From Simmondsia chinensis (lineage: Eukaryota > Streptophyta > Magnoliopsida > Caryophyllales > Simmondsiaceae): DNA of 64,000 nt. Location: positions 30,955,131 to 31,019,130 of the forward strand of contig JAGTTD010000013.1 of NCBI GenBank assembly GCA_018398585.1, in the 5' to 3' direction. Made by a program: the position numbers and the translations under genes. The notes under the pieces are model-generated. The model did no database searches and was not told where the DNA came from. It worked only from the letters and a program-made list of their open reading frames with translations. Positions 33,660 through 45,425 of this stretch are shown piece after piece; within the stretch, counting starts at the first letter, position 1, and each line of letters begins with the position of its first letter.

Positions 33660-36600
33660 AACCAACCGAAACTGTAAGTCCAACTAAATTCGAGCAATGC
33701 TCGAATTTCGTGTCGCAAAGAACATTAGTGAACATATCTGCTAGATTATTTTCAGTACCAATCTTCTTCAACTCCACCTTCCTCTCATCAATCAGATCTT
33801 TAATAAAATGATGCTTGACATCAATGTGCTTCGTTCTGTTACGCTGCGTCATCTAATCTTTAGCTAGGTGTATCGCTGACTAGCTATCACAGTAAACTCC
33901 AACAGTACCTTGATCAACACTGATCTCACTAATCAAACTTCTCAACCATACAGCTTCCTTAAATGCTTTTGTAATTGTCATATACTCGGCCTCGATAGTC
34001 GACTGTGCAGTAACTGATTGTAGACAAGCTCTCCAACTGATAGCACTGTCTCCCAAACAAAACACATAACCGGACGTAGATTTCCTCTTATAGAGGCCTC
34101 CACCATAGTCTGAGTCAACATACCCTACTAAATAGCATTTACACTTCCCAAATTCCAAACAAACATCAAAAGTGCCACGTAAGTACCTGAGAATCCATTG
34201 GACAGCGTGCCAATGCTCCTTTCCTAGATTCGCCATGTATCTACTCACTTTGCTCACAGCATAAGCAATATCTGGATGAGAACATACCATAGCATACATA
34301 ATACTACCAACAGCACTAGAATAAGGGACCTGTGACATGTACCTAACATCCTCCTTAGTCTGAGGTGAATCTAATGCTGAAAGCCAGAAATGAGCTGCTA
34401 AGGGAGCGCTAATAGGTTTAGCATCCTTCATGTGAAATTGATCCGGAACCGTCTCAATGTACTTCTCCTGAGATAAATACAACTTTCTTGCTTTTTGGTC
34501 CCTACTGATTTCCATGCCAAGAATCTTCTTAGCTGCTCCTAAGTCCTTCATCTTGAACTCGCTTTTCAACATTGCTTTCAAATCATCAACATCTGTCATA
34601 TCCTTAGCTGCAATTAACATATCATCAACGTATAACAAAAGATAGACCAAAAAGCATGAATCTGTCTTCCTGAAGTACACACAGCTGCCATACTTGCTTC
34701 TGAAGAACTCGTGACTGATCATAAACTGATCAAACCTTTTATACCACTATCTTGGCGATTGCCTCAAACCATACAAAGATCTTTTCAATAAACAAACATT
34801 ATCTTCCTTATGCTCAACAATCAGGCTGATGCATGTAGATACTCTCCTCTATCTCATAATGCAAAAATGCAGTTTTTATATCTAACTGCTCAAGCTCTAA
34901 ATCATGCACAGCTACTAAAGCAAGTATCGCTCGTATGGAACAATATCTAACAACATGTGAGAAAATATCATGAAAGTCAACACCGTGTACCTGAATGTAG
35001 CCTTTAGCTACTAACCGAGACTTGTACCTTGCATCTTCCACTCCAGGAATGCCTTCTTTTCGTTTGAAGACCCATTTGCAGCCAATGACTCTTTTTCCTG
35101 TTTGAGGCTTGACAAGCTGCCAAGTCTGGTTCTTCTTCAAAGATTCCATCTCTTCATGCGTGGCCATAAGCCACTTATCTAAGTCAGATCTCAATACAAT
35201 CTCTGAATATGAAGACGGTTCACTGTCTTCCACTGTTTCAGCTGTAGTAAGGGCATAGGCTATCATCTCCTCATACCCATATCTCTATGGCGGCCTTTTC
35301 TGCCTTTTTTGCCTACCACCTGCAATTATATGCTACTCGACCTCCTAACCTGTTTCTGTCTCATCATCCTCAGAAACCTGTACTGGAGGTGCCTGCATAC
35401 TCTCAAACTGAACTACCTGCTGCTGATTGGAACTTTCTGATTGTATCTCACTTCCATCAGGATTCTGCACCTGAAATGATTCATGAACTAAGGAGGGCGT
35501 GTGCGGTGGATGTAGTAGAGCAGACTCATCAAATGTAACATCTCTACTAGTCAGAAATTTATAAGATTTTGGATCCTATAAACGATATCCCTTCACATCT
35601 GACGTACAACCAAGAAAGATACACTTCTTGGCCCTAGGCTCTAGCTTTCCATCATTAACATAAGCATAAGCAGGACAACCAAATATCTTCAAATAAGAAT
35701 AATCAACAGGAGAACCAGAACATACCTCTTCTGGAATCTTCAACTGAAGCGATGAATGAGGAGCTCGATTCACTAAGTAACAAGCCATGTTAACTGCCTC
35801 TGCCCATAATTCTCTCCCTAATCCTACGTTTGAAAGCATACACCGAGCCTTCTCTAGTAATGTCCTATTCATTCTTTCTGCCACTCCATTCTGTTGAGGT
35901 CGCCCTGTATAAGTCCTATGTCTGAGAATGCCTTGGTCCTCACAGAATTTGAGGAAATCACCATCAACGAACTCAAGACCATTATTTGTCCTCAACCTCT
36001 TTATCTGCTTCCCTGTCTATTTTTCAAGCAGTGTCTTCCACTTCTTGAAGACTTCACAATCTTCATTTTTCTTCTTAAGAAAATAGACCCAAAACTTTAC
36101 GTGAATAATCATCAATGAACGTTAGCAAATACCTGGAACCTCCTTTGGAAGCAACTCTGGACGGTCCCCATAAATCAGAATGAATGTAGTCCAACGTTCC
36201 TTTAGTTTGATGCACTGCCTGCTTGAAGCTGACTCTCTTCTGCTTCCCATACACACAGTGCTCACAGAAATCCATCGGTCCAATTGACTGACCACATAAC
36301 AGACCCCTCTTACTCAACTCTGACAGCCCTTTATCACTCATATGACCCAATCTCATGTGCCACATCTTAGTGATCTCTGTATCTGTCATAGACGATGTAG
36401 AAACAGCCACTGACCCTGTCACCGTAGAACCTATAAGCTCATACAAGGTTCCTACCCTTCTACCCTTCATCACAATCAATGCACCTTTACTGACCCTTAT
36501 AGCTCCACCTTCAGTTGTGTACTTGTATCCATTGGACTCAAGGGTACCTAAAGAGATAAGATTCTTTTTCAAGTCTGGGACGTGTCTCATGTCTCTAAAT

Positions 36601-37610
36601 GTCCTGATAGTACCATCAAACATCTTCACATGAACTGTTCCAATACCCATCACCTTACACGCGGCATCGTTGCCCATTAAGACTACCCCGCCCTGAATTG
36701 ACTTATAAGTGGTGAACCAGTCTTTGTTAGGACAAACATGGTAAGAACAACCCGAATCCATGATCCACTTATCTCTGGATCTGGTCTGTGACTCGGTAAC
36801 TAGTAGGACATCAGCATCTCCCTCATCTTCAACTACACTAGCCTCAGCGGACTTATCGCCTCTATTATGGTCATTCCGGTTATCATCTTTCTGCTTATTC
36901 TTAAGCCTATAACAGTTCTTCTTTATGTGCCCCTTCTTGTGACAAAATTTACACGACAGATTCTTATGTCTAGATTTAGACCTAGACTTCTTTCCACCTT
37001 CAGACCCTCTAGTCTCAGTCCTACCTCTGACAAACAACTCATTACCAGAGTTATCCACAGAGTCAAACAATTCTCTATCAACTCTCTCTTAACTTACTAG
37101 ATTTCTTTTAACCTCACCAATAGTGATAGTTGGCCTACCGCCATATATCATGCTTTCTACAAAGCCTTTGTAAGAATTTGAGAGTGAACACAATAATTCG
37201 TCCTTAGGGGTGTCATCCAATTCTTTTAATTCTTGAATTATAGATTTAAACTTGCTAAGATGATTCTGAAGAGATGTACCTTCCGACATACAAAACGTGA
37301 ATGACCGGAGTTTGACTGCGAGTTTATTGGGGATTGATTTGTGGCAAAACATCTCTTGCAACTTCTCCCCTCCAAGACTTCTATCAGAACTTCATCTGTC
37401 AGACACATTTGAATAGCTGTAAGTGCCTTCTCATCTAACTCCTCCCATTGTGCTTCAGATAAACTCTCCGGCTTCTTCTCGTTTCCATCCAGTGCTTTCT
37501 TTAAGCCATTCTGTGTTAGGAGACCTTTAACGTGGACTTGCCACAAACTGAAACTCCCTTGACCACCAAACTTCTTTGCTTCAAATCTAATCGCTGACGT
37601 CATAGTACCA
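33660..37610 (-). pseudogene. Copia gag-pol polyprotein, disrupted
   Basis: Reading on the minus strand: gag from about 37600 (FEAKKFGGQGSFSLWQVHVK), zinc knuckle [14 protein letters not shown], protease DSGCSYH near 36750, GAG-pre-integrase [17 protein letters not shown], integrase core (about 36200-35600, IDDYSRK and PQQNGVAERMNRTLLEKAR), reverse transcriptase 35266-34600 with YVDDM, RNase H to about 33660 (STIEAEYM, KHIDVKHHFI). Breaks include a shift after the gag start (about 37300), stops near 37080, a shift after about 36080 in the integrase, and gaps around 35576, 34814-34722 and 33880-33852. The motifs suit a Tork-like lineage, which is a tentative placement. Confidence 0.9.
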
Positions 37611-38299
37611 AAATAAAGAACAAGGGCTCTGATACCAATTTGTGAGGAAATGCGGAATCCCAAGTACTTAATTCGAATCAAATACTACGACAAACGAGAA
37701 GTAATACGGATAAAAGAGAATGAAAACAATAACACAATAATTTACGTCGAAACCCCTCTACAATCGAGATAGGAGAAAACAACGGGTAGAGATGGAGACT
37801 TTTATTAATTTGAGAATAGAAGAATTACAATCACTTCTCTCTCTCTCTCTATTGATGGCAGCGGCGCTCTCTTTTTAATTGGATACTCAACATGTGAAAC
37901 CTAGGGCTATTTATATAGGCCCCGTGAAAACAGACTTCCAATCAATCGGTGCGCTCTCTGCAGGCGGGATCAATTTACGTAATATTCCCGATCGATCGGG
38001 CTCTTCTGCCGATCAATCGGCGAGCTCTCGGCTTGCCTCCACTTAGAACTTAAGAATTTGTGGCATAAACCTAACAAATAACGTATCAGGATTCGTTTGG
38101 TACATGTGAATGAATTTATGGGAAAAACAATTCACATATTTGTATGCACTAGTGGGAGTGGGTATAGACAAAACAGTTTATCAAAAATACCCTCCAATAG
38201 ATAAATAAATTTTCCCTATATATAATATCTGTACTTTAAATACCATTTTAACTAGGTGAAATATTAGTATTATTTATATTTTTTATATTGAAAACTAGG

Positions 38300-38780
38300 A
38301 AAATTATCACTTATATACCTTGAGTTTTGAGCATTTATCACCTAAGTATTCTGACATTTCCATATATATAATAGGTTACCCTCAGGTTTGAAAATTTTAT
38401 CACCTAGGTATCATATGTTAGAATTTGATAAATTTTTGTAAGAATCTAATTAAATTTATGCAAAAAATTTTAAAACAATACATAATTACCATAATATATA
38501 TATATATAAGTCATGCTAATTTTTTCATCAAAAATTCAATGAATAAGGATAAGATATTCATCGAATGATGAAATAAATTACCTAAATATTGTCACAATCA
38601 TATGTTATTTTTGCATTTTGGAGAAAAAAAAAATCAAATTCTAGTGAAGATACTAATATATTGTCGAAATTGGGTTTAATTTTAGCATTTCCAACAAAAA
38701 TCTATTAGATTTTAACAAAACGTATCTGATTGATAAATTTTAAAGTGATAAGTGCTTAAACCTCAATACACTGTGATATC
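38300..38780. mobile_element. Foldback MITE, related to 55840-56170
   Basis: TTGAGTTTTGAGCATTTATCAC near the left end is the inverse of GTGATAAGTGCTTAAACCTCAA at the right. Blocks such as TATCACCTAGGTATCATA and ACAATACATAATTACCATAA also occur around 55840-56170. It abuts or interrupts the decayed copia element that follows. Confidence 0.6.
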
Positions 38781-38785
38781 TGGGG

Positions 38786-41190
38786 TTCCTTTCATGTTCC
38801 AACTCAAGTTGATCAATGCTTTTTCTTAACTATTGCGGATGATTTTAGTCGTGTAACTTGGGTGTATATGATTGTGAACAAATCTGAAGTATAATTCCTG
38901 ATTTTTTCCAATTTGTTCAAACACAATACAACATAAGGCTCAAAGGGGCGCGCAATGACAATGGTGTAGGTTTATACTTGGTACATTCTTTCGTGAACAT
39001 GGTCCTGTACCCCAACTCTCTTGTGTTGACACACCCGAACAAAACTCCATAGTTGAATGAAAACACCAACACTTACTTAATGTAGCTCACGCTTTATTCT
39101 TCCAAGCAAATTTACCTTTACGATATTGGGGTGATTGTGTTTTAACAGCTACACATTTGATTCATAAACCGTCATCCCCTATTTTGAACAATCGTTCCCC
39201 CTTAGAGGTCTTACAAGGTTCTGTTACACAATATGATCATCTTAGAGTCTTTGGTTGTCTCTATTTTGCTAGTACAAACCGATATTCTTGTCAATAATTC
39301 GCTTCCCGAGCTCAGCCGTAAAGATTATAAGTTACTTGACCTTGACACAAATGAAATTAGTGTCTCACGAAATGTTGTCTTTCATGAAAATATTTTTCCA
39401 TTTAAAGGTCTACCTCCCTTTCCCGACCCCTTCCAAATTATAAGTCTACCCATTCCTTGTCATGAAACAGATTCTCAAGATGGTCACAGTGTGTTGATTT
39501 CGCCCCCACGTATCCGTCGCCCACCTCGTTGCTTGGTTGATTATCATTGTGGCTTACCCACATTTTCCATCTCTACCTCCACACATCCTCCCACATCCCA
39601 TCCCTTCTCCACCACAACTTCATACTCTCGATTTTCACCTCATTTTCGTTCTTTTGCTTTATCTGTCTCATCTGCAACCGAACCCTCTACATACAACGAG
39701 GCTGTTTTAGCTTCCTTTTGGCGCCAGGCTCTGCAAGCTGAGCTCGATGCTTTGAATGAAAATAACACTTGGCCTATTTTTCCCCTCCCTCCCCATACCT
39801 GGCCCATGGATTGCAAAGGGGTATATAAAATAAAGACACTCAGATGGCACAATTGAGAGTTACAAAGCTCGTCTTGTTGCCAAAGGTTTCACTCAACATG
39901 AAGGAACATATTTTTTTGACACATTTTCTCTCGTTCCCAAAATTACCACCATTCGCATTCTCTTGGCTCTCGTAGCTAGCTAGAATTGGCATATTCTCCA
40001 GTTAGATGTCAATAATGCATTCCGTCATGGTAACTTGAATGAGAACCCATGGTTTAGAGTGGAGGGGGCACGTGGTCCTATGGTAGGTAAACTTCACAAG
40101 TCTATATGGGTTACGTCAGGCTAGTCGCCAGTGGTTTGCCAAATTTTCTCAAGCTCTTATTCACATGGGTTTTCAGTAGTCTATACATGATTATAGTCTT
40201 TTTGCTCGCACTGCTAGTCGTGACTTTATTGCTATTCTCGTCTATATCGATGATATAATAGTTGCTAGCGATAACCTTGACCTTGCTAACTCTCTCAAAC
40301 CCATTCTTCATTCTCACTTCCACTTCTAGGATCCTGGATGCCTGGGCATTGAAGTTGCTCGTTCCTCCTCAAGCATCAACATTAGCCAGCGCCACTGTGC
40401 TCTGTCCTTGCTACAACATTTCAGTTTTTTGGGAGCTAAACCCATTTCCACGCCCATGGATCCTCATGACCATCTTCACCGTGATGAGGGCACTCCTTAA
40501 CCTGACCCCACCCCCTACTGCCAACTTATAGGTAAATTATTTTACCTCACTATTACTCGTCCCGACATCACTTTCACCGCTCACAAGCTTAGTCAATACC
40601 TTTTCGCTCCTCGCTCTACTCATCTTCAAGCCGCTTTCCGTCTCCTAAAACACATCAAAAACTCCCCCGGTCAAGGTCTTCTTTATCATACCTCTTCTGA
40701 TCTTTGTCTAACTGCCTTCGCTAATGCTGATTAGGCTAGTCGTCTTGACTCTCGTTGTTTGGTCACTGGTTAAGGGATCTTCCTTGGCTATTCGCTAATT
40801 TCTTGGCAATCCAAGAAACAGCCCTCCATCTCTCGTTCTTCCGCAGAAGCCAAGTATCAGAGTATTGCCGCTGCCACTTGTGAGATTATTTGGTTGCATA
40901 GTCTATTATCCTGTTTTCCTATTTCTTTTCATTGCACAGCTGTCCTCTTTTGTGACAACTGCTACATATATTGTTCAAAATTCCATTTTTCACGAACGTG
41001 CAAAACATATTGAAATTGATTTATATTTTGTCCAGGATAAGATTAATGATAGTGTTCTTAAGGTTTTGCATATAGGGGCTTGTCATCAGCTTGCTGACTA
41101 TCTTACAAAAGCTTTATTAGCATCCAGTCTTCTTCCTTACCTTTGCAAGTTTGGTGTAAAAGATATTTACATTCCACCGTGAGGGGGCAT
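38786..41190 (+). pseudogene. Heavily decayed copia polyprotein, plus strand
   Basis: Begins inside the integrase core (DIWGSFHVPTQVDQCFFLTIAD, then DFSRVTWVY), continues through integrase C-terminal and reverse transcriptase fragments (39233-40530), and ends in RNase H (SISRSSAEAKYQSIAAATCE and HQLADYLTKAL at about 41085-41120). Stops and frameshifts occur throughout. It ends in a purine-rich tract (GTGAGGGGGCA, about 41180-41190) where the 3' LTR should begin. The 5' half, including gag and protease, is absent; a MITE lies at the break. Confidence 0.85.
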
Positions 41191-42270
41191 ATTATAGTAT
41201 ATATTTTTAGTTTTTATTTTATGCATTAATATTTTTTGCTTCTTAAACTTTCTTTCTTTTTTTTTTTTTCTCTTTATTTTTTTTTTTTTTTTTTTTGCCT
41301 TTCTTCTTTCATGGTACTGTAACTTTTCATTTTACACAATTCTAGAAGTTTCCTTCTTCTTCACTCTTCCTCTTCTTCTTCGTCTGCGTTGCACCTCCAC
41401 CTTCTTCGCATGCAGATGGATTTTTTATTCTAATACTCCTGCCGGCATGGTTATTAAAATCCCGATCAGAATTTTAAAATTTTACGATTCTACGATTTTA
41501 CAATTGCTAACCAATCTGAATCATAAGTAGAATCTTACGATTCATTGATATTACATAAAATTAACGGGTAGAATCTTAATATAATTTTACGATTCTAACG
41601 ATTCGACCTCGGTTCTACAAACGTATACAAATGAAAAGTTAAAATACAAAAAATTAAAGCATATATTATGAATGAACTTACTTTATTAGTTTGAAGTAAA
41701 ATAAAGTTGATTAAGCATTATATAAATTCAAGAAACTTAAATTAAGTTTAGTTTTATGTTTTAACCTTAATATAAAGTTCGATTTGCAGGGTCTATCTTA
41801 AAAGCTCACATAATTATTGTAGCATACATCGAAATATCTATGTTGCATGATAATATATATATCATATTTGATTATATTTTTTATATATGTCCATATAAGT
41901 AAAGCTCTTATTAATAATTTTTTAAATTATATAACTGATATTGATACAAAAAATAATTATAATGTACATTTAGTAGAATCTTACTATTCTTAATTCGATT
42001 CTACAATTTCGATTCTAAAAACTTCTATCACTTCTAAGTAGAATCTCGATTTTAACAACCTCTCACCGACCAGTAACTCTCTTTCCTCTTACTCTCTCCA
42101 TACGTTTGAGTTTGTATTTTGAATTTCATTTTCCTTCTCATGATTGATTAAGATATTTGTATTATTTTGTTCATATGCTGCTGTAATCGCATTGTGTTGG
42201 TGAAATCTCGCTTCTTTGTGGTTTATGTTAGACTTCAAATATTCTAGACTCCGATGTCAACTCAATTTAA
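41191..42270 (+). mobile_element. Probable 3' LTR of the decayed copia, with an inserted foldback element
   Basis: The segment starts right after the purine tract with TATTATAGTATATA (the expected TG is TA). It includes long T runs and a CTTCTTCTTC leader, and resumes at about 42065-42230. Nested in it, 41450-42062 has ends GGTTATTAAAATCCCGAT and ATCTCGATTTTAACAACC that are inverted, and is rich in TACGATTCTA phrases, as in a MITE of about 610 bp. Without a second LTR the limits are uncertain. Confidence 0.5.
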
Positions 42271-43425
42271 ACTCATCCTTAAACTAAGATTAAGAATTTT
42301 GGCACCAACTTAATACCAATTTTCGTCGAGCACTTAATTCACTCAAGTAACTAGTATAGGGACTCGGATTATATTGACAAACTAGGTAAGCACAAATAAC
42401 CCTTAGATTATTTACCACAGCATTAACCCTTAAGATTATAATGTTTGTTCTTTTGCTGGAGTTACCTTACAAAATTATATCAATCTGTTACGATAAATAA
42501 TTGGATCAGGGTATTCCAGCATAAAAATGTAAAGATAGTATTATATTGATAGAAGAAAGGGGACGATTACATAGAAAAAGATTAGGGGGGGAGAGAGAGC
42601 TAAACACATCACAATACTCAACATACTATTCATAATATTAATGACCCCTATTTATACTAACTAATTAGGGTTTAGATTGATGATGTGGCACTACTGATGT
42701 GGAATTGGTAATGTGGCATGCTGACAAGGCAATCGGGAAGGATCGAGACTAATTCGGGCAAGACCCTTAGTAATATTCGTATCACAATCTGGATCTGCTA
42801 TTTTATTAGTTCTAAATATGGCTTCATCCCAGGCAAGGTCAAATTTGTCCAAGTAAAGAAGTTCTGTTAAATATCACCTACTGAATTGTCATATACGCGG
42901 TCCACATATAAGTCCAAATAGGGTTTCATCCTAAAACCAAAATGACATTGTATGAACCAACTCGCTATCTTATATGTTGGTTTCTCCATTTTCAATGTAA
43001 GAGTATAAAACTAATCTTGGACCTTCATCCAGCGGCTTAACCTTTTGAGAAAGTTGGTTCCTTTCCTTGATATTAACCCATCCGTTTAAATTGTAATCTG
43101 CTAGTTTGGCCTTGTGCTGTGAAGGATACTGATTCTATGTTATCATTGTCGATGATGTTTGTATAAAATCAAATAAGGTTTGCTTTACTTCTTTAGGATG
43201 CTATTCTAAACGGAGAGTTAAGCTTCTCTATATTATAAAATTTAAACAGGCCTAACAAAAACATTGTAAGAACACAAAGTATAGTATGAGATGAAGTTGA
43301 GTCGTGAAGTTATACAACCAGGAAGCTCTCATTTTGCAGTCACTTTTATTGTTCCTTGTATGTGTTTATCTTGGTGTAATTATCTTGTGCAATTTGTAGA
43401 AGTATGGAGAGTAATTGATGGCAAA
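42271..43425. other. Unassigned AT-rich DNA with an LTR-like promoter on the minus strand
   Basis: At about 42535-42790 the minus strand has a TATA-like GTATAAATAGGGGTC and a purine-rich leader, as in an LTR. No matching second LTR or target duplication was seen. The rest has no recognisable feature. Confidence 0.3.
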
Positions 43426-43427
43426 AA

Positions 43428-43655
43428 AACAATATCTTCAGCGTCTCAAGGGCTCCCACCTAAGCAGGGTCGGAGGGATAGATGTATGCAGCCTTCCCCC
43501 TTCAGGGTGCTCCCCTAAAGGGAGACTGTTTCCGAGTACCCCCAACCTAAGAGGTGCAACACAACACGAGGACTTCCCAGGAGGTCACCCATCTTGGTAC
43601 TACTCTCGTCCAAGCACGCTTAACTTTCTGCTCTTGTGGGTTCCCATATTGAAGT
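43428..43655 (-). mobile_element. 5S-headed SINE, minus strand, partly degraded
   Basis: Minus strand: 5S part AGTTAAGCGTGCTTGGACGA, GAGTAGTACCAAGATGGGTG, ACCTCCTGGGAAGTCCTCGT, GTTGTGTTGCACC, then body (AGTCTCCCTTTAGGGGAGCA, GAAGGCTGCATACATC). The 5S head is truncated upstream of AGTTAAGCG and the CAA/TTG tail is lost. No target duplication was recognised. Confidence 0.8.
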
Positions 43656-43800
43656 TGAGAGAAAGAAGAGATCACCTTATAAGCTTAGTGGATTAGTCCA
43701 CCTATTGCCAATTAGTTTTGGGATAGAACCCCACTTAGGCTTATATGTGGATCTCGTGTGTTCCAACACCATGGGTCGTGCCTAAAGGCTCCGTGAAAAT
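43655..43800 (+). repeat. Dispersed repeat related to the 216-bp array
   Basis: GAGATCACCTTATAAGCTTA, GTGGATTAGTCCACCTATTG, CCAATTAGTTTTGGGATAGA, GTTCCAACACC match the unit core of the array at 20641-21320 and the copy at 8590-8690. Confidence 0.5.
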
Positions 43801-43899
43801 TTAACAAAATAGTCCTAGGATAATACTGCGATTGTCTTTTGTCTCTTTATCGCATTAATGGAATTCCATGTAGGTTTTGGCATGGCTGTGTGGGACTAT

Positions 43900-44205
43900 T
43901 TTTGAGTTGAGGGGTGGATGTTATGTTTGTCACAATATTCTTACAAATGAACTTAATTTCCTTGCTTTGTTGGCTCGTCGTTTTCCCCTGCTTCAAGCCT
44001 GTCTCATCTAATGCCGTTATAATCTTGTAGTGCCTGCTTTTGTGATTGTTTTTTGGTTTTTGTCTTGCTTTCTTGTTTTCCTCTTTTTTTTTCGGTTATC
44101 TTTTGTTTCATGCCTCTATCTTCCAATTTATTTGTGTTTTTTTAGGCCTCGCTTGCTCGAGTTGCCTGTTCTGTAACGCAACTATGTTGCTAATTATTGA
44201 AAAAA
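43900..44205 (+). mobile_element. LINE-like 3' UTR, entering the left arm of the inverted duplication
   Basis: T-rich sequence ending ATGTTGCTAATTATTGAAAAAA, the family 3' terminus. The part from about 44011 is repeated in inverted orientation in the right arm. Confidence 0.5.
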
Positions 44206-45115
44206 GGGAGAAAGAGTATAACAATTGTAGGGAGAGAAGAAGTTGATTTTGTATATCATTTCACATATATTTTTGCTTACAAGTAGATATCTTTGTGAAG
44301 AATCTAACAATTATTCCAACTAACTAAATCAATCCTAACTACACCTTGAAAAGGCGGGCGAAGAAGCGCTAGAAAAAGTACTAGAGCACGCGCATGGCTA
44401 CAATTGAACTGTGCGCACTGGAGCTCGACAATATGATTGTTGAGCTCCTATATACGCCTTCGTAGGCGGAGTATGGTGCGTCTCGTCAACCTCAAAAAAA
44501 TAAACCAAACATCAGTTTCTTTTCTTTTTTTTTTTTTTTGCTTTTATTTCCCCTAATACCCCTTTTGTTTGGTAACGAGGTCAAGAGGGGTAAGATGGTG
44601 AATCTTTACTCCCACTGCGCAAATGTTTTTTTAAAGGGTAAAGGACCCCCTATATTTGTTAACCCATAAACTGGGGGCAAAGACGAGGCGGTAACTTTAT
44701 AAAAAGTTCTTTTTCTTTCTATTTTTTTTGTATATTTGTTTCTTTATTTTAACTATAGTTTTATTTACACATACCTATTACCTGGTTGACAAACAAGAGT
44801 AACTCGAAAAACTTAAGACATCGGACGATTGAACTCACCTCTTTCTGTTGCTCGCCTGTCCTTGAATTCTCTTTGTAATCACATTGCAACCACTCAGTAC
44901 GGGTATGTTTTCTTCGACGTATTCTGATAGTAAAAACAAGAAATAAAAAAAAAAATACAAAAATGATCAAATATTAAATTAAATAGAATATAAAAAGAAC
45001 TTAATAAAATAATAATATACCATGTCCAGACTCGACATCGCACAAAAGAATCAGCGACAGTGGGCAGTTAATTCCGGTGAGGTTCTTGATTCTACATTCC
45101 AGAATGAAGGGGAGT
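44011..45115. repeat. Left arm of a long inverted duplication
   Basis: This segment pairs with 45426-46515 plus 51679-51756 in reverse orientation. Shared blocks include GTTATAATCTTGTAGTGCCT, AATTATTGAAAAAAGGGAGA, GGCGGGCGAAGAAGCGCTAG, TCGACATCGCACAAAAGAATC and the 70-residue open frame discussed below. It contains two compact hairpins (44421-44447 and 44455-44468). The left arm carries no retrotransposon at TTCCT (44078-44082), the position of the chromovirus insertion in the right arm. Confidence 0.9.
44761..44970 (-). CDS. Unidentified short ORF conserved in both arms (copy 1)
   Basis: A 69-residue frame containing RTEWLQCDYKENSRTGEQQK, then EVSSIVRCLKFFELLLFVNQ. The inverted copy at 45583-45795 has a nearly identical product. 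An N-terminal hydrophobic stretch is followed by RIRRRK. I recognise no family. Being inside a duplicated repeat, similarity may reflect duplication rather than selection. Confidence 0.2.
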   Translation of the reverse strand: MIIFVFFFLFLVFTIRIRRRKHTRTEWLQCDYKENSRTGEQQKEVSSIVRCLKFFELLLFVNQVIGMCK

Positions 45116-45425
45116 TTGGAAATTTAAATTTGATGACGTTTTCCATATCTATTTCTAAAACATTTGCCAAAAACGCGTGTCATGCAAGCATTTTGAAATT
45201 AAAATCATCAAATTATAATGGAAGATGAATATATATTGTTAGAATCCTCTGACGCTCTAGCATTTTCCAATGAAAATGAATCGAGTTTCGGTAGTATAGT
45301 ATCTGGTTGATAAGAAATTTACAACTTTCGGATACTTGAGTAATAAAATTTTTAAACCTTAAAATATCCTTTGTATGTATGTATGTATATATATATATGT
45401 ATACCCCTTTGTTCTGGAATGTGCA

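Larger units (their letters stand above)
32546..38076 (-). mobile_element. Complete but defective Ty1/copia retrotransposon
   Basis: LTRs at 32546-32951 (406 bp) and 37641-38076 (436 bp) both run TG...CA. The flanks are AATAA on both sides (32541-32545 and 38077-38081), so the insertion is intact. For a minus-strand element the primer-binding site lies just left of the right LTR: GCTCTGATACCA at 37626-37637, complementary to initiator-Met tRNA. A purine-rich tract (minus strand) adjoins the left LTR at about 32952-32965. The order gag, protease, integrase, reverse transcriptase, RNase H is that of copia elements. LTR length differs mainly because of a changed GATCGATCGG-rich block. The solo LTR at 7445 belongs to the same family. 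Confidence 0.95.
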
